NCBI RefSeq assembly: GCF_016743215.1
Contig: NZ_VRZC01000002.1
Location: forward strand, 1-64,000
Length of the DNA stretch: 64,000 nucleotides
Source: Geminocystis sp. GBBB08
GTDB lineage: Bacteria; Cyanobacteriota; Cyanobacteriia; Cyanobacteriales; Cyanobacteriaceae
Direction of reading: 5' to 3'
Position 1 is the stretch's first letter. The number at the start of each line of letters is the position of its first letter. The translations under genes were made by a program, and so were the position numbers. Under the pieces are notes generated by a model that was not told where the DNA came from, ran no database searches, and saw only the letters and a list, made by a program, of their open reading frames with translations. This document shows, piece by piece, positions 42,278 to 52,816 of the stretch.

Positions 42278-43351
42278 ATGACAATATTAAGTACAGAAAA
42301 TGCAATATCGATAAGTATGATTAATTCTACTTATTTCAATGATTCATTAGATTTAAGTGAATACGGTAATTTGGCTAATATTACTCAATTTACGGATAAT
42401 TATTCAGGAATTATTAAAACAAATATTATAGTTGTTAATGCCGATAATATTAAATTAGTTTTATTTGATGGGTTAATCTTAAAAGAAATCAAAGTCAGAG
42501 AAGGTATTAATCATTTTTACGGTTATATTACCTCTAATAATTGGGGTTTTCTCTTATTTCCTAGCTCGGTAATTACTATAGTTTCTACTGTAACAATCGA
42601 TGAAATATTACCGATATTTGCACCCGAACATCCGATAACTTATTCAACTATTGGCAATGTAAAAGTTGATATTTTTAATCGAAAAACAATAATAAATACA
42701 AGTGAAGTATTAAATACAACTATTTCTAATGAATTATTCGGAACTGCGTCTCATCTGAAAAATGCAATTAAACCGTTTGTAGGGAAAAAAGGAAGTGCAT
42801 TAATCATTAATAATTTAGAAAACGGTAAATATACGGTAAATGTATCATTAGGAAAATACGATAAGAACCAAAATGATAGTTTATTAGTTTATAACGGAAC
42901 TTTTTATCAATTATCAAATGTAAATGAATTGTTAATACAAGGATCAACTATTACAAGAAATGTAGAAATAGAAGTAGTAGAAGGGTTTATCTATTTGATA
43001 GCTTTAGATTCCGTTAAAAGCAGTGGACAAACAGAATTTATATTAGATAATGTGTCTAAAAAATTAGAAGAAATACATTCTAATAACGGTACAGAAGAAC
43101 AACTTAATATAAGATTAGGTGGCGATATTGTCAATTGGAAAATGCAGATAAATCTATCTGAGAATAAACAAATCAAATTTACGACAGATAAAGCAGTAAT
43201 TTGGCAAATTATCGGTAATAATGCCGTTATTTATGATGAAGAATATGTAGAAGAAATAGAATATCAATTATCCGTAGGAGAATATATATTATCACTTTCA
43301 ACGGAATCAAGTATGGAAGAAGATTATGTCCTTAATTTAATGTACTTATGA
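42278..43351 (+). CDS. Hypothetical beta-rich protein
   Basis: Long ORF, overlaps next gene by 4 bp. Confidence 0.7.
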   Translation: MTILSTENAISISMINSTYFNDSLDLSEYGNLANITQFTDNYSGIIKTNIIVVNADNIKLVLFDGLILKEIKVREGINHFYGYITSNNWGFLLFPSSVITIVSTVTIDEILPIFAPEHPITYSTIGNVKVDIFNRKTIINTSEVLNTTISNELFGTASHLKNAIKPFVGKKGSALIINNLENGKYTVNVSLGKYDKNQNDSLLVYNGTFYQLSNVNELLIQGSTITRNVEIEVVEGFIYLIALDSVKSSGQTEFILDNVSKKLEEIHSNNGTEEQLNIRLGGDIVNWKMQINLSENKQIKFTTDKAVIWQIIGNNAVIYDEEYVEEIEYQLSVGEYILSLSTESSMEEDYVLNLMYL

Positions 43352-43944
43352 TATTACCACCTAAAATAAAAAGAGATAATCTTAATATTGATACTTACCA
43401 ACGTGGTATAGCATGGAGTGCTTTATTGTTACGCAATGCTTATAAGAATAGTGATATTAAAGATACGGTACAGTTAGCTGTTAATGCTACTCCTGCCATA
43501 GCTAATCTAGTAGTAAGAGTAACAATAGAATATACCGATACCTCCCTTATTACTAATGCAAATATTCTTGATAATATAGTAGAAAAATTAGTTGGTATTA
43601 CGGAATATATAGAGACCATATCAAGTCCTAGTACTTTACCGAACATCACTAATGAACCGTTGGTAGTACAGTCCTTAGAACAATACTTTTATTGGTGTTC
43701 ACAGCAATATCTTGCATTAGATACTACTAAAGCTAATGTCGTAAAGATTACCCCTGTATTTAATCAACAATCTAAAAATTTGATTGATTGTTTGATAACA
43801 TTACCGATAAAATATGAAGTTTATCTTACTACTAATAATATTATCCAAGCTATTGATGCCGTTGCTGATGATGATATTTCTATCCCTATTTCTATTTTTG
43901 GGAATACTTTGCTCGTTGGAAATAACAATCTTATTGGGAATTAA
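43348..43944 (+). CDS. Hypothetical protein
   Basis: 198-aa ORF, translationally coupled to the preceding gene. Confidence 0.7.
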   Translation: MILPPKIKRDNLNIDTYQRGIAWSALLLRNAYKNSDIKDTVQLAVNATPAIANLVVRVTIEYTDTSLITNANILDNIVEKLVGITEYIETISSPSTLPNITNEPLVVQSLEQYFYWCSQQYLALDTTKANVVKITPVFNQQSKNLIDCLITLPIKYEVYLTTNNIIQAIDAVADDDISIPISIFGNTLLVGNNNLIGN

Positions 43945-44063
43945 TAAATGAAAAAGAAATTAAGAAAAATTATTGTTATGTTAAAAAAAGAATATGACAA
44001 TTGGAATATCCCCACAAGTGTTCAATATTACCTCAGTTCGACATAAAATTATAGGTTGAGGCA

Positions 44064-44147
44064 AGGTGTTAGGTATCAGGTGTTAGGTGTTAGGTATCAG
44101 GTATCAGGTGTTAGGTATCAGATGCTAGGTGTCAGATGCTAGGTATC
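44064..44147. repeat. 12 tandem heptamers (AGGTGTT/AGGTATC type STRR)
   Basis: aggtgtt aggtatc aggtgtt aggtgtt aggtatc aggtatc aggtgtt aggtatc agatgct aggtgtc agatgct aggtatc. Confidence 0.95.
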
Positions 44148-44511
44148 CGGAGACGGAATTAGTAAAAAACTTATTCAAATTGATTTTATCAAAATTAAAT
44201 TAAGTAATTAATTAATCCAAACTGGCAACTATTAACCGGCAACTAAGTGCCTCAGCAAAATTATTGATCAATTTTAAAATTAGTTTTTGTTACCTCTAAT
44301 CCTTATTAGACTGTGTTTGTTATCTTTTACATATTAAAAGTAAACATATCATTAATTTTGCATACCTACTTATTAACCTGCAACCGTCAAACCTATTAAC
44401 ATAGAGAATTTTTATAGTTCACTCAAAAATATTGTATGTTTCAGCTAATGGATATAGACAAGAATTTAAAAAATAAAACAAAACTTAAATAAATCTTATT
44501 AGTAATTAATT

Positions 44512-45165
44512 ATGCCATTTTCTGATTATAAAATTCCTATTATTGTAGGGAAAAATGACGTACCTAGTATTAGTGGTGACAATCATCCTAACGGCAGTTT
44601 TGTTACGGAAAAATATAATGCTCTTATTAATGATATTAATTCTAGTATCAATTCTATTAATACACAATTAACCTCTTTTGACTTTGCAGAAATTAGTAAC
44701 AATGCACAATTGGCTCTTGATAACTTAAATATTCACATTGCTTCTGTTTTAAAAGAAAAATACCATCAAGAAATAGCTGATACTATTATTATTTATGGTA
44801 ATTCCTTAGAATCCCCTAGTGGTATTTATAGCTATCTTTTCGGTAATAATTCCCATTGGCGTATTGATAGATGGTTTATCAGAGAATTTGATGAGAGTGT
44901 TTATACTCCTAATGGTATTACTGCTAATCTCTACAATTTAGGTAGTCATATTGAACTTGGTGATTTATCTATAGATGACAATGGTCTTATTACCTATACC
45001 CCCCCAGAAGCTGTTTATTATGGTAGTTTTTACATCATGATTAAATACTATAGTTACCTTGATTACCTTGATAATAACGAAGAATACCCATTTTACAAGA
45101 AGAAAATTAGGTTTATCATTGAGCCACCTTTTACCCCTCGTGATATGGGAGGAAGCGGTAGTTGA
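44512..45165 (+). CDS. Hypothetical protein
   Basis: 217-aa ORF, first gene of coupled operon. Confidence 0.7.
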   Translation: MPFSDYKIPIIVGKNDVPSISGDNHPNGSFVTEKYNALINDINSSINSINTQLTSFDFAEISNNAQLALDNLNIHIASVLKEKYHQEIADTIIIYGNSLESPSGIYSYLFGNNSHWRIDRWFIREFDESVYTPNGITANLYNLGSHIELGDLSIDDNGLITYTPPEAVYYGSFYIMIKYYSYLDYLDNNEEYPFYKKKIRFIIEPPFTPRDMGGSGS

Positions 45166-45818
45166 TTACCTTACTTACTACTACTTATAATCGTCCTCAG
45201 TTTTTATGGCATTGTGCGGTGGGGATTATAAAACAACTTCTGCCACCAAAAGAATGGATTATCTATGTAGATGATGATTTTAATATTTATGCAGAAGTAC
45301 TAGATAAAATATTACGGATAATTCCTTATGCAAAAGTATTAGGCGGTACTCATATCGGGAGAGTTGCGGCTCTTTATAATGCTCATCATCATGTAGAAAC
45401 CGATTATTGTGGGTGGGTTGATGATGATGATTGGCTACATCCTAATTGTTTAGCTGAATGTAGTAAATTTGATGCTGATATTATATATACTGATTTTTAC
45501 GAAGTCCACCCTTCTAAAATTACCATTGGGATAAGAAATACTGAGCCTTTTACTATGAAAAGAATGCTTGAGAATAATATTTTATTCCACTTCAGGCTTT
45601 TCAAGACTGCACTTTACCATAAAGTCGGTGGTATCGACCTTTCTTACGATACTTCTATGGATTATGAATTATCATTAAAAATGTTGCAATATTGTACTCC
45701 TCATAAAGTCAATATTCCTTTATATTACTATTTAATACATGGAAATAGAATATCTGCATTGTATTCAGACCGACAAATAATAAATAAAAATAGAGCGAGG
45801 TTACTATGGAAGTCATAA
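45162..45818 (+). CDS. Family 2 glycosyltransferase
   Basis: LLTTTYNRPQFL, IYVDDD, GGTHIGRVAALYNAH, CGWVDDDDWLHPN. Confidence 0.88.
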   Translation: MITLLTTTYNRPQFLWHCAVGIIKQLLPPKEWIIYVDDDFNIYAEVLDKILRIIPYAKVLGGTHIGRVAALYNAHHHVETDYCGWVDDDDWLHPNCLAECSKFDADIIYTDFYEVHPSKITIGIRNTEPFTMKRMLENNILFHFRLFKTALYHKVGGIDLSYDTSMDYELSLKMLQYCTPHKVNIPLYYYLIHGNRISALYSDRQIINKNRARLLWKS

Positions 45819-47725
45819 ATCCTGCTAATCTAACTAGCGATGAGACATTATTATGGTGGTTTGACCCTACCCTAAGATATGATATTTTTTTAGGTTATAA
45901 CTTTTCTGTACCAAGAAAATCAGAAATTTATTTATATTTAGATGATCCACAATATTATTCTTCTTACCTTGAATTATCTCCTCATTTAATTACTAATATT
46001 ATTCTTGTTGAAAGGTTCGGTATTTATAAATATAATTATGCGGATAAATATCTTGAATATGTTGGCTTTTTCTTTGAAACTTATGATTTTATTTATCAAG
46101 GGCTAAAAGGAAAAAGTATAAGTAATAATGTTGTTGATGATTATTATATTAGTACCTCTTTTTATTTTACTTTGAATGATTTATTATTAACTTCTTTTGA
46201 TAGGGTAGAAATTAATACTATAAATATTCCTTTAGGCAAGTTTACAGTATCTTTTTTATATACTAATAATAACACTCCTGATGATTCATTATTAATAGAA
46301 AAATATTTAGGTATTTCTAAGAAGGGTTTAGCTTTTACAGCTTTAGTTAAACATCAAGTAACTTTATCTACTGGTATAGATTATACTTTTGATACTTTAT
46401 TTACTAGAGCTAATTATACTAATGAAATAGTAAAAAAATATAAATTAGCTATATTTTCTATAGTGATAGAAAGTGAAGATCCTAATATTAAAGAACAAGT
46501 TGAATCTCAAATAAATCCTTTATTTCTATATAAAAATATTGCTAATATTACTAATTCTGATATTTTACCCACTCTTTATAATTTAGTTCAAACAAAATCG
46601 GTAAATGAAGATAATGTTCCCATAGTTAATATACCTATTCCTTTATTACCTCGTACTGATTTTCAACAATTATTTTTAAAGAGTTATGAGGCATATAATG
46701 TTTTAAATTCAGATTATTTTGGATTGGCTGGGAGGATGTATAAAAATTTAGGAAGGGGAGATTACGCTAGAGAACAGCAAATATTAACTAGGGAGGATTT
46801 TAATGATGATTACAATAATAGTTCAGCTTATTTTGATGGTGATAGTGAGAGTGATCAATTACTAGCTGATGCTATTTACGATCACCATTTTACTAAGAAT
46901 ACTACTCTTGAATTTGAGGTTTTAAATAGACCATTGCTGGAAACATTTGGATATAAGATAGTTTATGCTAGGAAAAAATATCCTCTTAGTTGGATTGAAC
47001 ATTCTACTATTCCTACTTATGAAGATAAGAATGTGGGAATTTATGAGGCATCTTCAGCACTTAAGACATTAGAATTAATTTTTAGTCCTTTATTAATATC
47101 AGAAAGAAGAGTATATACCTATCCTCAACAACCCCATAGTAAAAATTATCAATTAATTGTTGGCTCAAAACTATATCAGTCTTTTATTGGCGGTATTTTA
47201 GGAGCTCCTGTAGAGGCTTTACTAGCCGTATTAACCTCTTTACAATCTGTTAATTCTTCTAATTTAACGGCTACTTTTGTCGCTCCTCTAAGTAATAATC
47301 TCAATGATGTAGGTGCTAGTGCTAATGTAAATTTGGAGTTAATCTATAATACAATTATCAACGGAGAACAATTAAATTATTTTGAAGTTTTAACGGATGG
47401 TATGAAAAGAGTAGTCACTTCTAATACTTGGGTACAAGTTCCTCAAAATGGAAACGTGATTTTTGAAGTGGATTCTCAAACTTTGGGCTATCCAGTCTGG
47501 TTATTACCTGATTTAAGTGGTCAATTACAAAATGGATTAATCAAATATTATGATGGTGTATATTTTCCAGAAGCTCATCAGAAACAAACACATTTAGCCA
47601 TTAAAAAAACTCAATCTTATGATTATAATTTTAATAATTTTAATGATTTTTTAGATGCCGCTTCAACATCTTTAAATGCAATAGACTGCTACAATTTAAT
47701 TTTAAATAACACAATAGAATTATGA
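45806..47725 (+). CDS. Hypothetical large protein
   Basis: 639-aa ORF, overlaps neighbours. Confidence 0.7.
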   Translation: MEVINPANLTSDETLLWWFDPTLRYDIFLGYNFSVPRKSEIYLYLDDPQYYSSYLELSPHLITNIILVERFGIYKYNYADKYLEYVGFFFETYDFIYQGLKGKSISNNVVDDYYISTSFYFTLNDLLLTSFDRVEINTINIPLGKFTVSFLYTNNNTPDDSLLIEKYLGISKKGLAFTALVKHQVTLSTGIDYTFDTLFTRANYTNEIVKKYKLAIFSIVIESEDPNIKEQVESQINPLFLYKNIANITNSDILPTLYNLVQTKSVNEDNVPIVNIPIPLLPRTDFQQLFLKSYEAYNVLNSDYFGLAGRMYKNLGRGDYAREQQILTREDFNDDYNNSSAYFDGDSESDQLLADAIYDHHFTKNTTLEFEVLNRPLLETFGYKIVYARKKYPLSWIEHSTIPTYEDKNVGIYEASSALKTLELIFSPLLISERRVYTYPQQPHSKNYQLIVGSKLYQSFIGGILGAPVEALLAVLTSLQSVNSSNLTATFVAPLSNNLNDVGASANVNLELIYNTIINGEQLNYFEVLTDGMKRVVTSNTWVQVPQNGNVIFEVDSQTLGYPVWLLPDLSGQLQNGLIKYYDGVYFPEAHQKQTHLAIKKTQSYDYNFNNFNDFLDAASTSLNAIDCYNLILNNTIEL

Positions 47726-48579
47726 CAATTCCACAAGAATTAATGCTTCAAGAAATACACGCCTGTTTAGGTGCCGGTGAATTTGCATATGATAACGATA
47801 AACCTTACTATATGCACATGGCTAGAAAATTAGACAAAATTGCAAAGGCTTTAGGAGTAGCGTTTAATCCTGATGGTAGTATAATGTCGGTACGCAAAAG
47901 AGTTAATATACCGTATGATGACAAAGGAAAAGCAACGATACCAGACGGGTGGACAAGGGGTCAATTTGCTGATAATAAGGGCGGTAGTACGACAGGTCAA
48001 ACAGGTGGATTATCCACTGAAGAAAGGCTTGGTATTGCCTATCAAAACCGTTGCAATCGCTATGAAAACTTTGATGATAATGACCCTGAGAATAATATAA
48101 TGCGGAAAGGTGACATAGTATTATGCGAAAATTGGATGCAATATCAAGAATCTTACATCGATGACCTTGATAAAGGGCTTAATTGGCAAGAAATAGGCGC
48201 TGGTATGTTACCTTCTGCTGATGGTAGTAAAATTACAAGTTATGAGGGGCTAGGCACTTTATTAGCAGAAGTAGCCTATATGTTATCTTCTTTGTCTAGT
48301 AATATATATCAAACTCATGTTTTAGGATTAAAGACAACGAATAATACTTTAGAAATATTAAAAGCATTAGGATTACCGATAGATTATAGCCAAATGAAAA
48401 TAGATATAGGGGAAAGTGATCCTGTTAGTGGTGATAATATACAAGGATATATAGAAATGCCTAAAGTTAATCCTGGTGCGGTATCAATCCATAAAAGATT
48501 AATGGATGTCATCACTAATATAGCTATTATTAATGGAGCAATTCTTTCTTCTCCTCCTCCAGTTTCTCCCACACCTTAA
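47722..48579 (+). CDS. Hypothetical protein
   Basis: 285-aa ORF, coupled. Confidence 0.7.
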   Translation: MTIPQELMLQEIHACLGAGEFAYDNDKPYYMHMARKLDKIAKALGVAFNPDGSIMSVRKRVNIPYDDKGKATIPDGWTRGQFADNKGGSTTGQTGGLSTEERLGIAYQNRCNRYENFDDNDPENNIMRKGDIVLCENWMQYQESYIDDLDKGLNWQEIGAGMLPSADGSKITSYEGLGTLLAEVAYMLSSLSSNIYQTHVLGLKTTNNTLEILKALGLPIDYSQMKIDIGESDPVSGDNIQGYIEMPKVNPGAVSIHKRLMDVITNIAIINGAILSSPPPVSPTP

Positions 48580-48581
48580 TT

Positions 48582-49838
48582 ATGAGTAAAAAATTTAGTT
48601 GGTTAGCTCAAATATCTGATTGGTCTAATACTGCTTCTAATTTAATTAATAATATTGTTCCTATTACCAATCTTTTCCGAAAAGACGTTAAAAAACCTGA
48701 GATACCTGACAAATCATCTACGGTAAATATTACGGTAAATTGTCCTGATAATCCGCCTAATATTATTAATTATACCGTTCGCAATATCATTAATAATACC
48801 AACCTTAATGTTTATCTTACAAAATCTGTAGTAGTTCCGTCTCCACCAATTAGAATTTTACCGATTTCTACTAAGGTTAGTGGGAGTAGTACAAATACGA
48901 CTTATACTTATACATCAGACGTAAAAAGTAGTTTATTAAACCATAAGTTCGGAAGAATGTTATGCAATATTTTATATAAAGAAGCTGTTGAATTTAATGA
49001 TGCAGATAATCGCACGGTATCGGCATTTAAAGATGAATTAATGGGAGATTTAGGTGCTTTAGATGCTGACATCGATGCTGAATATGATAAAGAGAATCCG
49101 GCACCGGCTTTATTAGAAGCATTAGCTTTTGTTAGTTTAACCAATCTTGGACAACCCGTGTTAATCGGTGCTACTAAAAATATCCATAAAATAGGAAATT
49201 ATTATAGTGCAAGGGCTTCTAATATAGAAAACTTTAATGTAACAGGGTTAATATCCATAGGAGAATTAATTTTTAAATCAGACGGTGTTACCCCTCCTTC
49301 GTCAAATGAACCGCCATTAATAACGGAATATGAACTAGACGAATGTGTAATCCCTGTTTCGGCATTCGATGAAATGAAAGGCTATAAAACAAATCAATTA
49401 CAAATTATGTACCGTAATCTTGATTGGGGAAAGGGCAACTATTATCGTAAATATTTTACTTTACCGAGTCCGATTGATATAGATAGTATTACTCAAGATA
49501 GTTTTTCTATCCTTAGTAACTTTACTTTTGGTGCTACTTTAATCGAAATTTGGATTAGGATAAATAATGTTCAAGATGCCGTTCGTGCTGTTCAAAAAAC
49601 ACAGATTTACACCAATTTCCAAACTAAAGATGAGTGTAAAGAATTTATTGAAGGTGACTTCGCCACATGGTTAACTAGCTTATGTCAAGATGTAAAAATA
49701 CAACAATGGATACCGACATTTTTAGATGAACCGATTTGGGTAGGGGAGTGTCGTCCGTATCGTGCCGTTTATATGGGGTGGGAATCGGATAAACGCCATT
49801 GGAAGAAAAAAGCAGCTTGGTTAATTAAAAAACCTTAA
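48582..49838 (+). CDS. Hypothetical protein
   Basis: 418-aa ORF, last gene of coupled operon. Confidence 0.7.
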   Translation: MSKKFSWLAQISDWSNTASNLINNIVPITNLFRKDVKKPEIPDKSSTVNITVNCPDNPPNIINYTVRNIINNTNLNVYLTKSVVVPSPPIRILPISTKVSGSSTNTTYTYTSDVKSSLLNHKFGRMLCNILYKEAVEFNDADNRTVSAFKDELMGDLGALDADIDAEYDKENPAPALLEALAFVSLTNLGQPVLIGATKNIHKIGNYYSARASNIENFNVTGLISIGELIFKSDGVTPPSSNEPPLITEYELDECVIPVSAFDEMKGYKTNQLQIMYRNLDWGKGNYYRKYFTLPSPIDIDSITQDSFSILSNFTFGATLIEIWIRINNVQDAVRAVQKTQIYTNFQTKDECKEFIEGDFATWLTSLCQDVKIQQWIPTFLDEPIWVGECRPYRAVYMGWESDKRHWKKKAAWLIKKP

Positions 49839-49844
49839 CTCATC

Positions 49845-49959
49845 AATAGATTTCTCCAATAATTATTTTAGGAAAATTAAAAATGACAATAAATTATCCT
49901 TTCTTTTTCGATTTCGATATTGAAATTGATTTAATTTTTCATTTAGGTCGATGTCTAAT
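49845..49959. mobile_element. MITE-like element (115 bp), same family as 36846-36960
   Basis: aatagatttctccaat ... ttgatttaatttttcatttaggtcgatgtctaatt; fits exactly between two convergent stop codons. Confidence 0.7.
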
Positions 49960-49961
49960 TA

Positions 49962-51374
49962 TTAAGTTGTCCAAAAATTATCGATGATATTAAGATAACC
50001 GTCAAAACTATTTAATTCCGTTCTATTCATCATTGTTACATCATCATTAGTCAGATCTAATCCGAATTGTGGTTTATCTTTATAAGTACTAAACCCATAT
50101 AATGTACTATAAGTTTTTCCTGAATTATTCTTCATTGTTTCTCCTTGATTTAGCATCGTCTCATATATTTCTTTATTATTAGAATTGGACAACACCATAA
50201 ATGTCATATCAGGATAACTACCTGAATGTTCTCCAAATAAATAAAGATGTTCTCCTAATTTCATATTCTTTTTAATTCCCACAACAATAGTAACGGACGC
50301 TAAAATTACCCACGGGGCAAAAGGTGCTAAATATCCCCATGCCATTCCCCACATCCCGGTTTGTTGCACAATTACAGGTAAATTAACCGCATTTTGTCTT
50401 AGGATATGCCCTGCAAAATATCTAGTTGCCATTGCCCCACTACTACCAAGAGATTTGAGAACCATATTAGAGACTGTATAGGATAAAGCTGGAAGCAGAT
50501 TAATATTGACTGGTATTCCGAAGAAACTAAGAAAAAAATTAGACATTCGGTTAAGTTGCGCCAACATATCCGCAGGTGTCGAAATAATATCTGTTAATTG
50601 TCTTTTATTTAATTGGTTTTGATTAAATTGATGATTAAATTGATTAAATTGAAATTGATTAAATTGATTATGAATTTGTGGTAAATCAAGAATGTTTAAC
50701 GGATTAGTTCTGACAAAGGAAGGATCAATTCTATTCGGATTTAATATTATTTCTAATAAATTATTTCTATCTTCCAATGTTCGTAAACCTAATTTAGATT
50801 GAATTTGGGAGTAAATCTTATTCAAATCGGATAGTTGCCATGATAATCTTGTCCGTTGTTTTCTTTGTTCGGCAGTTAATTTTTTACCTTTTAAACTATT
50901 TAATAGATTAGAAACTGATTCTTTAATTGATTCTAAAACATTAATCGATTCTTGTTGCCAAGATTGCATTTCATTATAAGGATTACCGCCGTCAATTGGT
51001 ACTGAATCAATATTATTTTCTGTTAGAACTTCTGTTAAATAATCAATATCAAGTGAATTATTATAGGCTTTAAAAACTCCTTCATATAATCTATTTTCAT
51101 ATTTTGAACTATTTAATAAACTCGTACCTATTTGATTAAGATTATCATATTTATCGGAATTATACGCTCTATTTATGCCGTGTATTGATTCTAAAAAAGT
51201 GAAGGGCATTGAAACTAAAATACTTAATAAATCTGGTACAGACTCAAATAAATTAATTAAATAAGATAATTTAGGTAAAGTTCTAAATGTTTCAAATGGG
51301 GGCGTATTCATTACCGTATCAATTGAGTTTAAATTAGACGGTAATTTTAATATTTCTTTTCCTTGATAACTCAT
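49962..51374 (-). CDS. Hypothetical protein with TM segments and FNQ-rich repeat
   Basis: 470-aa ORF; FNQFQFNQFNHQFNQNQ low complexity; WGYLAPFAPWVILASVTIVVGI TM. Confidence 0.7.
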   Translation of the reverse strand: MSYQGKEILKLPSNLNSIDTVMNTPPFETFRTLPKLSYLINLFESVPDLLSILVSMPFTFLESIHGINRAYNSDKYDNLNQIGTSLLNSSKYENRLYEGVFKAYNNSLDIDYLTEVLTENNIDSVPIDGGNPYNEMQSWQQESINVLESIKESVSNLLNSLKGKKLTAEQRKQRTRLSWQLSDLNKIYSQIQSKLGLRTLEDRNNLLEIILNPNRIDPSFVRTNPLNILDLPQIHNQFNQFQFNQFNHQFNQNQLNKRQLTDIISTPADMLAQLNRMSNFFLSFFGIPVNINLLPALSYTVSNMVLKSLGSSGAMATRYFAGHILRQNAVNLPVIVQQTGMWGMAWGYLAPFAPWVILASVTIVVGIKKNMKLGEHLYLFGEHSGSYPDMTFMVLSNSNNKEIYETMLNQGETMKNNSGKTYSTLYGFSTYKDKPQFGLDLTNDDVTMMNRTELNSFDGYLNIIDNFWTT

Positions 51375-51734
51375 TATTTTTGCATAGCAAAGGGAGGATT
51401 TACTGGTGGTTCTATTTGTTTTTTAAATTGGTCAAAGGATACTGAGTGAACTATAAGAATTCTCTATGTTAATAGGTTTGACGGTTGCTCTTTTCAGGTT
51501 AACAATTTCTTTGTTTAGATCAATTAATTACTTAATTTAATTTTGATAAAATCAATTTGAATAATTTTTTTACCTTATCTTTATTTTATCTTATCTTATC
51601 TTTACCTGATACCTTATCTTAATCGATAATTTTATGTCGAACTGAGGTGTCATGATAGGTTTATTAATAGCTAAAATTGGTTTATAAATTCCCATAACTT
51701 ATGGGTAACAACCTTTACTTCAACTCTATATGAA

Positions 51735-52034
51735 TCAGAGAAATGGATTAGAGATAAAATTCATTAATGCTCCCATACCTTTACTAATATACCATTTACC
51801 TCCTTCAAACTCTGGGTAATAAGAATCATCTAATTGTAAAATACCTTGTATATTCTCTTTCGGAATACCTTTAACTGTTGATTTATCTATATGCCAAACA
51901 TCTAATAATTTATACGGTGAAGCTGTAAATTCTATTTCTTGAAAAATATAATATTCGCTGTTTTCTCCTATAAAATAACCGTTAATTATTACGTCTTCTA
52001 ATTCGATTAAGTCAACTTCAAAATCTTTATACAT
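51735..52034 (-). CDS. Hypothetical protein
   Basis: 99-aa ORF with good amino-acid composition. Confidence 0.55.
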   Translation of the reverse strand: MYKDFEVDLIELEDVIINGYFIGENSEYYIFQEIEFTASPYKLLDVWHIDKSTVKGIPKENIQGILQLDDSYYPEFEGGKWYISKGMGALMNFISNPFL

Positions 52035-52092
52035 TTAGTTTAAAATTATAATGAATGATCAAATTTATTATATCTTTATTATATAATAAAAA

Positions 52093-52512
52093 ATGATAAA
52101 AATAACTGAATTACTTACAATGACAAAATATAAAAAAGAACATAAATCAGTAGCAGAATTGGCAAAGATTTTAAACAAATCAAAGAATAGCATTCATTCT
52201 ATAGCAATCCTAAACAAGCTGTGATATATTTAAAAGTAGTAAAAAAGTTTATAATTATTATTTAATAAAGGGCTCCCATCCCCTTGCATCAAATTTTTGG
52301 TGCTGATTTTGCCACGAATGAAATACGAATAGTATATTGTCTATTGATATTAATTACCGAATAAAAAGTGTATTGAAATCGAAAAAGAATTTTTGAGAAA
52401 TAATTATAATCTGCCGATAAATGAATTAATGGTAAAATTAAATAGAACACGATATAGTATTTATTGCCGTGCTTCAAAATTAGGATTAAAGAAAAAATCT
52501 AAAAATTATTAA
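52093..52512 (+). pseudogene. HTH gene (paralogue of 38737-39087) interrupted by about 130-150 bp insertion
   Basis: MTKYKKEHKSVAELAKILNKSKNSIHS...[insertion]...LPNKKCIEIEKEFLRNNYNLPINELMVKLNRTRYSIYCRASKLGLKKKSKNY*. Confidence 0.75.
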
Positions 52513-52514
52513 TT

Positions 52515-52742
52515 ATGGCTACTAAAATACAATTAAGAATCCAAAGAGATAACGCAATAAAAGATTTACGCAATAAATCTCTAAACGACATCACTTATAT
52601 GAAAAATGTACATAAACAACAGGGAATAACTCTAAAAACTACTCAAAAGAATCAATTAACACAGTTGAAGTCCACACAAAAAACAGCTTTGACACAGTTA
52701 AGAGAATATTATCGACAATTGATTGCTAATGCTCCAAATTAA
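52515..52742 (+). CDS. Small coiled-coil protein
   Basis: 75-aa Gln/Lys/Thr-rich ORF. Confidence 0.5.
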   Translation: MATKIQLRIQRDNAIKDLRNKSLNDITYMKNVHKQQGITLKTTQKNQLTQLKSTQKTALTQLREYYRQLIANAPN

Positions 52743-52816
52743 TTATTTACTTTTTACTTTTGAACTGGACTTTGTCTTGACTATTACTTTTAACTTTTAA
52801 CTTTTAACTTGATATT

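Noticed and set aside
44064-44147. Possible CRISPR array
   Set aside because: Period is 7 bp with no spacers; it is an STRR.
42278-49838. Confident assignment as phage capsid/tail genes
   Set aside because: No recognisable portal, terminase, capsid or tail motif; left as hypothetical.
52289-52477. 62-aa antisense ORF
   Set aside because: Lies across the insertion and the HTH remnant, better explained on the + strand.
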